NCBI GenBank assembly: GCA_023614405.1
Contig: CM042690.1
Span: forward strand, 662,168,802 to 662,232,801
Length of the DNA: 64,000 nucleotides
From: Avena insularis
Taxonomy: Eukaryota > Streptophyta > Magnoliopsida > Poales > Poaceae
Reading direction: 5' to 3'
The notes under the pieces are model-generated. The model had not been told where the DNA came from. It made no database searches and was given only the letters and a program-made list of their open reading frames with translations. Position 1 is the stretch's first letter; each line of letters starts with the position of its first letter. The translations under genes and the position numbers were made by a program. Below are positions 1 through 9,642 of this stretch, one piece after another.

Positions 1-1243
1 CAGCAGTTTATCAGTAGCAACAGTTTTGTAGTAGGAATAGTAAAGTAACAGTAGTAGCAAAGCAAAGACAGTAGTAACAAAAGCAGTAAATAGTGGGATT
101 CGAGTGCGGTAGGCATAGGGGTGGATGGACGGGCGTTGCATGGATAAGATAATTCACATAGCAATCAGAACATAGGGCAATTGCAGATAAATAAGATAAA
201 GCATCCAAGTACTAGACAATCCTAGGCATGTGTTGCATATATAGTCATATGTGCTCGCAATGAGAACTTGCACAACATCTTTTGTCCTGCCAGCCCATTT
301 GCAGCGGGGCCTCTAGGGAACTACTGGCAATTAAGGTGCTCCTTTTAATAGAGCACCGGAAGAAAGCATTAACACTCCGTGAACACATGTGATCCTCACA
401 TCAAAGCCATTCCCTTCCGGTTATCCTGATTTCTGTCACTTCGGGGCCATAGATTCCGGACAACAACGTGTGTATACAACTTGCAGATAAGACCAAGAAC
501 AATACTATCATAATGAATCAATAATAAGTTCAGATCTGAAATCATGGCACTCGGGCCCTAATGACAAGCATTATGCACAACAAGTCGCAACAAAGTCATA
601 AAGCACTAATAAAAGATACTAGGCACCATGCCCTAACAATCTGATGCCATTACATGAACGATCTCATCCCATCCCTACCATCCCCATAGCCTACAGCGCG
701 GGATTACTCACTCATAGATGGGGAAACATGGATGGTCGATGGAGAAGCGATGGTGATGATGATGGCGATGATCTCCTCCAATTCCCCGTCCCGGCAGGGT
801 GCTAGAACGGAGTTTCTGGTGCTGTTTCGTGGAATCTGATGGTGGCGGCGGAGCAGAACTCCTTCTGGAAAAACATCGAACCCCCCGAAGTTTTTAGGTC
901 AGAAGGCTCCTTATAGGCGAAGAGAGAGGCCGAGGGGGTGCCTGGGGGACCCACACCACCCCCTGGCGCGGCTTGGCCTGACCCGTGCCAGCAGGTGGTG
1001 TGGCCACCCCAGGGCTCTTCTCCGTCTCGTCTTCTGGCTCCTGGAGTCTTCGGGTGAAATAGGATTTTTGGCATATTTTTCGGGATTTTTCCTGATAGTT
1101 GATTTTCTTCACAAAAAGTAGACACCAAGGCAATTCTGCTGAAAATAGCGTCAGTTTGCATTAGTTGCATCCAAATCACACAAGTATAGAGGAGAAACAA
1201 TAACAAAAGTGTTCGAGAAAGTAGATACGTTTTGGACGTATCA
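1..1243 (-). repeat. Ath-1 3' LTR (partial)
   Basis: This matches 8405-9642 almost base for base with scattered substitutions. Its sense-strand start (TGATACGTCC) is at 1243, directly after the polypurine tract. A TATA-like CTATAAGG lies on the minus strand at 909-917, with a GC-rich inverted repeat just upstream. ORFs predicted inside it are chance readings of LTR sequence. Confidence 0.9.
940..1014. repeat. GC-rich inverted repeat in U3 of Ath-1 3' LTR
   Basis: The arms CCACACCACC (951-960) and GGTGGTGTGG are perfect complements, and pairing extends outward through CCTGGGGG and CCACCCCAGG. It sits about 25 bp upstream of the TATA-like box. Related copies occur at 5034-5110, 9340-9413, 13625-13694 and 16612-16676. 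Confidence 0.7.
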
Positions 1244-1260
1244 ACTCCCCCAAGCTTAGC
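1244..1260 (-). other. Ath-1 polypurine tract
   Basis: On the minus strand this reads GCTTGGGGGAGT and abuts the LTR start TGATAC. It is the expected primer site for plus-strand DNA synthesis in an LTR retrotransposon. The same motif precedes the Ath-2 3' LTR. Confidence 0.85.
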
Positions 1261-3500
1261 TTATTGCTTGTCCTCAAGCAATTCAGTTGAAAACTGAGTG
1301 CGATAAAAGAACTTTCACGAACACATTTGCTTCATATGATGTAAATATTCTCAACAATGTGATCAACTACTTGGACAATTCATAATAAAGAGTATGCAAC
1401 TGAGTCTACCTAATAGTCATTGCAAGCTATGAAGAGATTCCAACTCAAGAATAATAAGTAGCATAAAGCACGAACATAAGCAACATTACAATGCTCATAG
1501 AAAGGTATGATAGAGTGGTATCTCGCTTGCCTTTGATTATGAATGCCAAGGCACCTCTGAAGTTCAAGTGATGACTAGAAGTAAAGATATCAAGGATACA
1601 AGCATCAAAGTCATAACACAAATAATCAAGTATTGGAACAAACACAAAGAATGACAACTATGCTCTCAAGAAGGTGCTCAGAGAATAAGTGGAGACTCAA
1701 CAAGTAGAAGAAAAGGTTTTGAATAGTTTTGAAAGGCTTCCAAATGCTGAAAGTACTGCTACTCGTTAGCTTTGAGCTCTCATTGCCCCTATCATAAGCA
1801 CCTTTAATGTGGTTAAGGTGAAAGTGAGGTCCAATCTGAGTTATATGCTTCATAGACTATAAACTGAAAATCCCAAGTCCCTTGAGTACGAGGGCCGCTC
1901 CTCATGCTACTCAACTTTAGTTACCGGTAAGTTCTTGTCATCGTAAGTATGTGCGTATCATTGAGAACCGCCAACGGGGTACCCCTTGCCCGATGATACG
2001 GAAGAATCCCCATATCAAAATGACAAGGCAAGCAGACAATGAGTATCTCAGCAATCTTCTTATTTACCATGGGAAAATGGTGCTTTTTTTTCTCTCTTTC
2101 CTCTTTTCATAGAACTCTTTTTTTTCTTTTTCTCAATAGCTATCTCTCTCTTTCTTTTTTTTATAAGAAGAATGCTTCATAGATATCATTATGGTTACGC
2201 TGCAGGTTTCCACCATGTCAGCATGGATTAGACCAGCCAGCGCTTTCTCTAACACATACATAACTCCATGGACTTACAAGCTCCCTTTATTTCACAATCG
2301 ACATCCGCAAACAAAAGAGCAAGGTATCAACTGGGTATATATTTACAAGTGTTGAAAGCGTTCCCCATGACAACACGGTTCTGCTAATCCCCAGCCTATA
2401 ATTAGCAAGCATATAACTTTCATGGAGAGTTCACAATGGTTCAGGTTTATTAAGTGCAGGAAATAAAGTGTGCCATCAAGTTCGTGAGAGCTTTACTAAC
2501 TAATTTTCCCATAACAAGCAAACATTTTATTCGGAAGAAAACAAGGCATAATGAATACGCACGGGAGTAGCAAGTGATGCTAATAGGTAGGTATGGTGGA
2601 CACTTTGGAAATATTTGGTTTAGGGAGTTGGAAACATGAGTAAAACACTCAGTGGAAGTGAAGGCTAGCAATAGTAAGGGAGCGACAAACAAGAGAGCAA
2701 TAGTTGTCATTATCATGCTTGCAACAAAACATGACTACTCATGGCATGAAAGTGATTCAAGATCTTCAAGGCAAAATAATTCATCGAGGCTTAACGGATT
2801 ATTATAGTCATGTGCATGTGTGAGCATGTGCCAAGTCAATCAAATGAAACATTCAGAGGAGGATACCATGGTGTCATACCAATTTATGAATATAGTAATG
2901 CAAGCAAACATTCATGAAACATGCTACAAACTATTAGCGAGCTGGAGCTAATCACAAGAAAGCAAGAACTACTAAGCATCCAAAGAAAACATACACTTTA
3001 CATGAATAGACTAAGCACACCCACAGTGACGAGTATATGCACAAAAATGAAAACAAATAGAGTTCGTTACCAGCCTCTTACCACGCCTCAAGTTATCATT
3101 GATCCTCATTATTGCTCTTCACTTGTGTGGCTTGAATAATAATATGAAACCAATAATCCACTGAGAACTGCCGAACCCTATAGCAAACTTGCAAAAACCA
3201 AAGAAGAACGACAAATATTTTTGGTGTTTTCGATTTTTAAATAAGAACCAAAAAAAGAGAAAAACAAGCAAAGCAAAATCTTTTTGGGTTTTTCGAATAG
3301 TTCAAACAAAGCGAAAAGGGAAAAGCGAACCAAGGCAAAAAGAAGAAGCAAACCAAAGAGAAACAACAAAAATATTTTTGGTCTTTTTGTGTTTTTAGAA
3401 TGCAAAAGCAAAGAAGAACGAAAACTAAAAAAAGAACGAAAACATGAATATACAAAGTACCAACGCAACATGATATGGAGATGAGTGCGGTGTCGGCGTA
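1261..3500 (-). other. Ath-1 conserved non-coding 3' region
   Basis: No convincing coding sequence is seen in 2.2 kb. Several stretches match the 3' region of Ath-2 in the opposite window orientation; for example 1870-2090 corresponds to the reverse complement of about 15490-15710, including the pentamer-rich GGTACCCC and TTACCGGTAA blocks. The region is bounded by two polypurine-tract-like motifs (1244-1260 and 3501-3518). Short A/T-rich runs occur around 2085-2165. Confidence 0.75.
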
Positions 3501-3518
3501 CCTCCCCCCAAGCTTAGG
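3501..3518 (-). other. Second, internal polypurine-tract-like motif of Ath-1
   Basis: The minus strand reads AAGCTTGGGGGGAGGT, nearly identical to the true polypurine tract at 1244-1260, and lies 20 bp after the accessory ORF stop. Ath-2 has the same motif in the same relative place (14386-14404). Confidence 0.7.
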
Positions 3519-3537
3519 CTTTTGGCCTAAGTGGGAA

Positions 3538-4649
3538 TCAATCCATGTACGAATAGGGGTTCCAAGCGGGCGGATCTTGGTAAGAATGGTCGTAACTGGG
3601 CCCATGAGAGGAAGAAGAAGCTCCCCAATCATAAGCGGGCTGCTGATATGAAGACTCTCCCTCATTCGAGGGCTTGACCGAATCATCCGTGACCTCCCTT
3701 CTAGTGTCCTGCTCCTATTGGGAGAGCTCTCCCAAGTACGTGTCAAGCTCCTCCTCAGTGAGGGACCATCCTTCCCTGTTATCAAGGTTAAACAAAACAG
3801 GTGCAGGCAAAAGAACAACACGCTCAGACTTGCTCTTTCTCCAACCAGCTTTGAGAAAGGTTATTTCATAAGACAACTCACTCAAACTAGCCCACGAGGA
3901 AATAAATTTATGCTGTATCATGGAATTAAAATCAAGCCTCTCTATGGGAAACTGTAGGTCTATATGATGAGGCACTAAACCATGTAATGCTAGTAAACGA
4001 GAAGCAATGAGGCCTCCACAAATTCCACCTTTCTCACGGTTAGCAGCAAGACGGAAAGCTATCAAAGCACCCAAGTTGTAAGACCTATCTCGTCTAAGAG
4101 CAGCAGAGATAAATGCTAGATCAAACAAAGATAACTTATTAGTAGTTTTCCTAGCAAGAACACACTTGGCAATAAAGTAGGCAAAGTAGCGAATGGAGGG
4201 AAGATGAATGTTATAGATTTTTTCATTCTCCTTTGAGAAGCTACTCCCTTGACAAATTTCTGCGTATAAATCCATGAGTGGTTCCGGTCTCTCTTTAATC
4301 TTCTTACATGATCCCCATTGAGGTACCTTAATAGCTGCACAAAAATCATCAAGAGGAAGATTGACAGCAATATTGTAAATTTTGTAATGCACCATGGGGT
4401 TAGGCAAAGAGTGACTAAATTGGAAATCCTGCACCACAGACATGGTTAGCTTCACAAATTGACAAGGTTCATCTTCCAAAAAGTGCTCTAACCCTGCATT
4501 AGAACCAAAGTGTGGAAATCTTGTAGAATTCCTGCTGCTCTCATGAACTCAGAGCATGGATAAATGGAGGGAAAAACTTCCTCCTCCCGGTGGACCTTGA
4601 TGACCTCAGGCACCCCAAGCTCATGTTGGTTTAGGGGGTGTTCACTCAT
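3538..4649 (-). pseudogene. ATHILA-type accessory protein (env-position ORF), broken
   Basis: The reading frame begins at the ATG at 4647-4649 (MSEHPLNQHELGVPEV), shifts by one base near 4510-4530, runs as the main segment from about 4479, meets an in-frame TAG at 3715-3717 and ends with a Tyr/Ser/Pro-rich tail (ending NPYSYMD) at 3538. The body has the signature I recognise from the ATHILA ORF family: RYFAYFIAKCVLARK, then a LFDLAFISAAL stretch, then NLGALIAFRLAANREKGGICGG followed by LHGLVPHHIDLQ. The function of this family is unknown; it sits where envelope-like genes occur in other Athila elements, but no signal peptide or membrane segment is visible here. A splice-acceptor-like TTTCAG lies about 9 bp before the ATG, suggesting expression from a spliced RNA. 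About 370 codons in all. Confidence 0.72.
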
Positions 4650-5502
4650 CTTCTATTCTGAAATTTAAACACCTATTACACAAGTGATTGCAAAGTAAAT
4701 ATAATGAAGGATTCTACTCATAGGGACTTGCAAGAGGCCTAAACATGCATCAAAACTATATCTCTAAGCATCAAACAAGCATAAAAGCTCTCATAACCAG
4801 TCACCTACAACAGCAAAATACTCAACATATAATCCACTAAACACAAATCTACTTGGATAAGGGGAGGAGTCACATACCAAGGAACAAATGCTCCAACTTT
4901 CAGCAAGAAAGATGGGCTGAGCAAGGAGATCGAAGAAATCGAGAGCAAGCATAGAAAGAACGCGATTTTGAGCTATGAACTGGAGCTTACTCGGGAGAGA
5001 GAAGAAAGTGGCAGGTGAGAGAGTAAGTGGGAGGCCAGGGGTGGCCCACACCAGGGCATGGCGCCACCCAGGGCTAGCCGCGCCACCACATGGTGTGCCT
5101 GCCTGGTGGCCCCCCCTAGTACCTACCAGGTACTCCTCTGCCCCTTTTTTCACGTAAAAATTTAATATGAATTTTCTGGAATTTTTCGAGACACTTTATT
5201 TTTGGTCTTTTTTCAGAAATAGAAGAATGATTTTTCTGACAGACAGATTTTTTTCTTTTTTGGAAACATGATGCAAGGAAAAAACAAGGTTAGAACTACA
5301 GAAGTTCTAACGTGCAAGAAACTAACAACAAAAAGAAAACTAAACGAAAGCAAAAACTAAAAATGCAAAGGATAGAAATAAATGGAGATAATCATAATGA
5401 AAACATTGTTTTGTTCAATGGAATCCTTTTATTAACAAGGTTGATCAAGTCTTGCTACCAAAACAATTGCATATGAGACAAAACTTTGTACTCCACTAAT
5501 GA
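4650..5502 (-). other. Untranslated stretch between protease and accessory ORF of Ath-1
   Basis: No coding sequence is seen. Reading on the minus strand it contains a GC-rich inverted repeat (5034-5110), a donor-like CTTG|GTATGTG near 4880 and an acceptor-like TTTCAG near 4659, which together look like a 5' UTR intron for the accessory ORF. In autonomous Athila elements the RT, RNase H and integrase would lie here. Confidence 0.6.
5034..5110. repeat. GC-rich inverted repeat upstream of Ath-1 accessory ORF
   Basis: This is an imperfect version of the LTR palindrome, with GGCCCACACCA on the left and TGGTGTGCC on the right around a GCGCCACC/GCCGCGCC core. It lies about 385 bp upstream of the accessory ORF start. 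Confidence 0.55.
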
Positions 5503-5993
5503 TTATGTTACCTCAACCTTGATAGCAATGGTCCCAATCATAATAGTTTCAAATTTTTCTCTTGGTATGGGACAATATATTTCTCCAACTTGAATGCCTT
5601 CAACATGTTCAATTGAATTCAAACCATAAGTCCTTTCAATCTTCTTGGGGAAATAGATAGTATGTTCCTTGTCATTAACATTGAAGGTCACCTTTCCTTG
5701 ATTACAATTAATAATAGCTCCTGCAGTATTAAGAAAAGGTCTCCCAAGAATAATAGACATATTATCGTCTTCAGGCATTTCAAGAACAACAAAATCAGTT
5801 AATATCAAGCAATTGTGGGCCACCTGAATAGGTACATCCTCACATATACCCACATGAATAGTGGTAGATTTATCAGCCATTTGCAAAGATATATCAGTTG
5901 GTATCAATTTTTCAAGCTGAAGCCTCTTGTAGAGAGAGAAAGGCATAACACTAACTCCAGCTCCCAAATCACACAAAGCAGTTGTTAATAGAG
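5503..5993 (-). CDS. Ath-1 retropepsin-type aspartic protease (frame-shifted from gag)
   Basis: The protein has ALCDLGAGVSVMPFSLYKRL near its start, in which D-L-G-A is the aspartic protease active-site motif in the form usual for Athila elements. The flap-like region ICEDVPIQV and the ILGRPFLNTAGAIIN stretch follow in the family order. The enzyme would cleave the Gag-Pro polyprotein in the particle. It lies in a different frame from gag: the gag frame stops at 5969 only a few codons after the family junction PCSINN, so one base was gained or lost around 5980-6000. After the protease the frame ends at 5503 with no RT. The open frame extends upstream to 6111, but the part before about 5993 is a shadow of gag. 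Confidence 0.8.
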
Positions 5994-8164
5994 CAAGGGA
6001 TAGTTGGAATCCCTGGGTCTCCAAGTTTCTTAGGAACCTTACCATTGAAAGAATAATTAGCAAGCAAAGTAGAGATTTCTTCATTAGGGATCTTCCTTTT
6101 ATTCGAGACAATGTCCTTCATATACTTTGAGTAAGGAGGCAACTTAATAGCATCAGTCAAAGGAATTTGCAAGAATAAAGGCTTCATCCACTCACAAAAC
6201 TTATTATAGTGTTCATCTTCCTTTGACTTGTGTTTCTTATCAGGGAAAGGCATAGGTTTTTGGACCCAAGGTTCTCTTTCAATACGATGTTTCTTAGCAA
6301 TAAAATCTTCTTTGGTGTATTTAGTAGTCTTAGTGTGGTTTTCAGGTTCTTCTTCAACCTTTTCTTCATTAGGAACTTCATTTTCTTCATTACCACTTTC
6401 AGTTTCAGCATCAGAGATAGATATACTATTAGGATCTATAGCAGGTTCAGAGGGTTCTTCAACAGTTTTATGTTTCTTCTTCCTTTTCTTACGAGTAGAA
6501 CCACTATTTTCAGCTTGTTGAGAATACTGCTCAATTCTTTTGGTATGCCTCTCAGGATATAGAGGATCCTGGGTAGCAGCACCACTTCTAGTTCTAATTT
6601 CATAAGCATGTTTTTCTTTAGCAGCATTAACTAGCAAGTCTTTTTGTACTTTAACGAGTTGATCTATTTGAGTTTGAACCATTTGAAAGTGTTTAACAAT
6701 CATTTTAACATCATTAGAGGTTCTTTCCACACTATCTTTCAACTCAACAATAGCTCTAGTGTTTTCCATTAGATGATTTTGCACCCTCTTATTAAAGTTA
6801 TCTTGCTTAACAATAAAGATATCAAATTCTTCTAAGCATTGATCAGGAGGTTTCAAGTAAGGGATATCACCTTCATCAAAGTGTTGGAGGGAGTGTACCT
6901 CAATAGTGGATGAGTAGGGAATAGGCTTACATAATTCTTCTATAGGAGGTAAATTCTTGACATCTGCAGCTTTAATTCCCATCTCCTTAAGACATTTGTT
7001 AGCTTCCTTCATCACTTCATCATTTAATTCAATAACTCCCCTCTTCTTTGATGTTGGAATAGGCACAGGAATAGATGGTTCAGGTATAATTACTTCAGGT
7101 ATAGCTTGTTTAGGAGGAGTCCAATCTTCATAATTCTTGCTTATTTTAGCCATTAATTCCTCAGCTTCCTTTGGAGTCCTATTCCTGAAAACACAATCAG
7201 CACAACTATCTAGGTATGTCCTAGATTCCTCGGTTAGTCCATTATAAAATATATCAAGAAGCTCATTCTTAGGTAATGGACTTCCAGCCTGTGCATGAAT
7301 CAAAGCACAAAACCTTGCCCAAGATTCGGGCAATACCTGTTTTTCTCCCTGTTTGAAATCAAAAAGTTCCTGCAAAATCGCATGTCTAGCACTGGGAGGA
7401 AAATATTTTTGCAGGAAAGTACTAATCAAGCACTCAGGGCTATCAATAGATCCAGGAGGTAAATTACTAAACCAAGTTTTAGCTTCTCCTTGCAGTGAAA
7501 AAGGAAAAATCTTAACAACAAAGTAAGTACGCATCTTAATATCATCAGAAAACAAGCCACTCATGGTAGAAAGTTCATTCATATGTGCTACCGCACTTTC
7601 ATTCTTAGTCCCACAAAAAGGTTCTTTCTCGACAATAGCTATGTAAGATAGATCGAGAGAGAAATCATAATCTTTATCTATCATGTTTATGGGAGAAGTA
7701 GCAAACTTAGCAGCAGGAGATAATTTGGGTCTAATAGTACGCCTCTCAAGGAGACTCTTAGCAGCGCTCCTATCATGGGTGTTCTTACATTCTTTAATAA
7801 ACTCATCGGTCATCTCAACATAATCTTCTTCAATATCATAACTCTCACTAGACTCAGGTGAGCTAACAGGTGTGGTAGTGTCTTCATTAGGAGTTTCGGT
7901 ATTTCCAGCTATAGTTCTAGCAATCGTAGCATCTAGGAAAGGACCTAATGAACCACTCTTATCAAGCACAGTAGAAGCAGCATCATAAGCATTAGAAGTT
8001 TCAGATTCAGCAGTAGTAGCAGTGTGTGTAGCATGTGTATGTGGTGGTGTAACGAGCTTACTTATAACAGATGGTGAATCAAGAGCAGCAGAGGTGTTCA
8101 GAACCGTACCTCTTCTTGTAGTGGATGGTAAAATAGGAACCTTGCCACCACGAGACTTACCCAT
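5969..8164 (-). CDS. Ath-1 Gag polyprotein (Athila type)
   Basis: An open frame of 731 codons starting MGKSRGGK about 60 bp after the primer binding site, the only good ATG near it. Residues 1-120 are Ser/Thr/Glu-rich and probably disordered. Residues about 165-345 match the retrotransposon Gag (capsid) domain, with the hallmark GEAKTWFSNLPPGSI at 226-240 and LQKYFPPSAR after it. Residues about 350-520 hold a PKEAEELM segment and a helical stretch, and the remainder is Lys/Glu-rich and highly charged up to KLGDPGIPTIPC. No CCHC zinc knuckle is seen, as usual in this lineage. Gag forms the virus-like particle that packages the element RNA. It is uninterrupted until the frameshift into protease, so it could still be translated. 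Confidence 0.9.
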   Translation of the reverse strand: MGKSRGGKVPILPSTTRRGTVLNTSAALDSPSVISKLVTPPHTHATHTATTAESETSNAYDAASTVLDKSGSLGPFLDATIARTIAGNTETPNEDTTTPVSSPESSESYDIEEDYVEMTDEFIKECKNTHDRSAAKSLLERRTIRPKLSPAAKFATSPINMIDKDYDFSLDLSYIAIVEKEPFCGTKNESAVAHMNELSTMSGLFSDDIKMRTYFVVKIFPFSLQGEAKTWFSNLPPGSIDSPECLISTFLQKYFPPSARHAILQELFDFKQGEKQVLPESWARFCALIHAQAGSPLPKNELLDIFYNGLTEESRTYLDSCADCVFRNRTPKEAEELMAKISKNYEDWTPPKQAIPEVIIPEPSIPVPIPTSKKRGVIELNDEVMKEANKCLKEMGIKAADVKNLPPIEELCKPIPYSSTIEVHSLQHFDEGDIPYLKPPDQCLEEFDIFIVKQDNFNKRVQNHLMENTRAIVELKDSVERTSNDVKMIVKHFQMVQTQIDQLVKVQKDLLVNAAKEKHAYEIRTRSGAATQDPLYPERHTKRIEQYSQQAENSGSTRKKRKKKHKTVEEPSEPAIDPNSISISDAETESGNEENEVPNEEKVEEEPENHTKTTKYTKEDFIAKKHRIEREPWVQKPMPFPDKKHKSKEDEHYNKFCEWMKPLFLQIPLTDAIKLPPYSKYMKDIVSNKRKIPNEEISTLLANYSFNGKVPKKLGDPGIPTIPCSINNCFV

Positions 8165-8224
8165 GACGGATGGATAGCAGCGAACAATAGAGAATCCAAG
8201 TGAACTTGATAAATAAAGCTATGC

Positions 8225-8242
8225 TCCCCGGCAACGACGCCA
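8225..8242 (-). other. Ath-1 primer binding site (tRNA-Asp type)
   Basis: The minus strand reads TGGCGTCGTTGCCGGGGA, complementary with one mismatch to the 3' end of plant tRNA-Asp (CCCCGGCAACGGCGCCA). It lies 11 bp inside the LTR end, on the correct strand to prime minus-strand DNA synthesis. Confidence 0.85.
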
Positions 8243-9308
8243 GAAAATAGTCTTGGTGACCCACAAGTATAGGGGGTGTATCGCAGTATTTTCGAGGGAA
8301 GTGAAACCCAATTTATTGATTCGACACAAGGGGAGCCAAAGGATATTTATAAGCCTTAACAACTGAGTTGTCAATTCAGCTGCACCTGGAAACAATCTTG
8401 CTCACAGCAGTTTATCTGTAGCAACAGTTTTGTAGGAGGAATAGTAAAGTAACAGCAGTAGCAAAGCAAAGATGAGTAACAAAAGCGATAAGTGGGATTC
8501 GAGTGCGGTAGGCATAGGGATGGATGGACGGGCGTTGCATGGACAAGACAATTCACATAGCAATCAGAACATAGGGCAATTGCAGATAAATAAGATAAAG
8601 CATCCAAGTACTAGACAATCCTAGGCATGTGTTCCGTATATAGTCATACGTGCTCACAATGAGAACTTGCACAACATCTTTTGTCCTGCCAGCCCGTTTG
8701 CAGCGAGGCCTCTAGGGAACTACTGGCAATTAAGGCGCTCCTTTTAATAGAGCACCGGAGCAAAGCATTAACACTCCCTGAACACATGTGATCCTCACAT
8801 CAAAGCCGTTCCCTTCCGGTTATCCTGATTTCTGTCACTTCGGGGCCATAGGTTCCGGACAACAACGTGTGTATACAACTTGCAGATAAGACAAAGAACA
8901 ATACTATCATAATGAATCAATAATAAGTTTAGATCTGAAATCATGGCACTCGGGCCCTAGTGACAAGCATTAAGCACAACAAGTCGCAACAAAGTCATAA
9001 AGCACTAATAAAAGATACTAGGCACCATGCCCTAACAATCTAATGCCATTACATGAACAATCTCATCCAATCCCTACCATCCCCATAGCCTACAGCGGGG
9101 GATTACTCACTCATAGATGGGGGAAACATGGATGGTCGATGGAGAAGCGATGGTGATGATGATGGTGATGATCTCCTCCAATTCCCCGTCCCGGCAGGGT
9201 GCCAGAACGGAGTTTCTGGTGTTGTTTTGTGGAATCTGATGGTGGCGGCGGAACGGAACTCCTTCTAGAAAACCGTCGACCCCCCAAAGTTTTTAGGTCA
9301 GAAGGCTC

Positions 9309-9317
9309 CTTATAGGC
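9309..9317 (-). promoter_or_regulatory. TATA-like box of Ath-1 5' LTR
   Basis: CCTATAAGG on the sense strand, about 325 bp after the LTR start, is in the usual place for the U3/R promoter. The GC-rich inverted repeat lies 25 bp upstream. Confidence 0.5.
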
Positions 9318-9339
9318 GAAGAGAGAGGCCGAGGGGGTG

Positions 9340-9413
9340 CCTGGAGGGCCCACACCACCCCCTGGCGCGGCCTGGCCTGGCCCACGCTAGCAGGTGGTGT
9401 GGCCACCCCAGGG
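9340..9413. repeat. GC-rich inverted repeat in U3 of Ath-1 5' LTR
   Basis: Arms CCACACCACC and GGTGGTGTGG are perfect, with extension on both sides (GGAGGGCC against GGCCACCCC). It is the LTR partner of 940-1014. Confidence 0.7.
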
Positions 9414-9642
9414 CTATTCTCCGTCTCGTCTTCTGGCTCCTGGAGTCTTCGGGTGAAATAGGATTTTTGGCATATTTTTCAGGATTTTTCTTGATAGTTG
9501 ATTTTCTACACAAAAAGTAGACACCAAGGCAATTCTGCTGAAAACAGTGTCAGTTCGCATTAGTTGCATCCAAATCACACAAGTATAGAGGAGAAACAAT
9601 AGCAAAAGTGTTCGGAAAAGTAGTTACGTTTTGGACGTATCA

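Larger units (their letters stand above)
1..9642 (-). mobile_element. Ath-1: Athila-like Ty3/Gypsy LTR retrotransposon, no pol, youngest insertion
   Basis: A minus-strand element with a 5' LTR at 8254-9642, a tRNA-Asp-type primer binding site, gag, protease, an ATHILA-type accessory ORF, about 2.2 kb of non-coding DNA, a polypurine tract and a 3' LTR that runs off the left edge. The window starts about 150 bp inside the 3' LTR, judged by alignment to base 8405 of the other LTR. No reverse transcriptase, RNase H or integrase is found between protease and accessory ORF, so the element must borrow them. It interrupts the antisense gene of Tat-A at 9642/9643. Its LTRs are very similar and gag is nearly open, consistent with a fairly recent insertion. 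The lineage call rests on the gag and protease motifs and the primer site; the family name is not assigned. Confidence 0.88.
8254..9642 (-). repeat. Ath-1 5' LTR
   Basis: A 1389 bp LTR, sense strand TGATACGTCC to GTGGGTCACCA, matching 1-1243. A TATA-like CTATAAGG is on the minus strand at 9309-9317. The triplet run near 9145-9175 (GATGATGATGG) is a small microsatellite. The five bases after it, GGAAC at 9643-9647, should be the target duplication; its partner lies left of the window. Confidence 0.92.

Noticed and set aside
802..1206. 134-codon minus-strand ORF, and its copies at 9111-9605
   Set aside because: It lies wholly inside the LTRs of Ath-1, is not kept in the same form in both LTRs and has only low-complexity content from the GC palindrome and the CAT microsatellite.
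2450..2716. 88-codon minus-strand ORF with a possible signal peptide
   Set aside because: It falls in the conserved non-coding region of Ath-1; the corresponding frame is not kept in Ath-2.
3237..3821. 194-codon minus-strand ORF
   Set aside because: It overlaps the end of the ATHILA-type ORF in another frame and runs into A/T-rich non-coding DNA; composition (Phe/Leu/Cys-rich) is that of a shadow frame.
8225..8242. tRNA-Asp gene fragment
   Set aside because: Only the 18 bases complementary to the tRNA end are present and they sit exactly inside the LTR edge, so it is a primer binding site.
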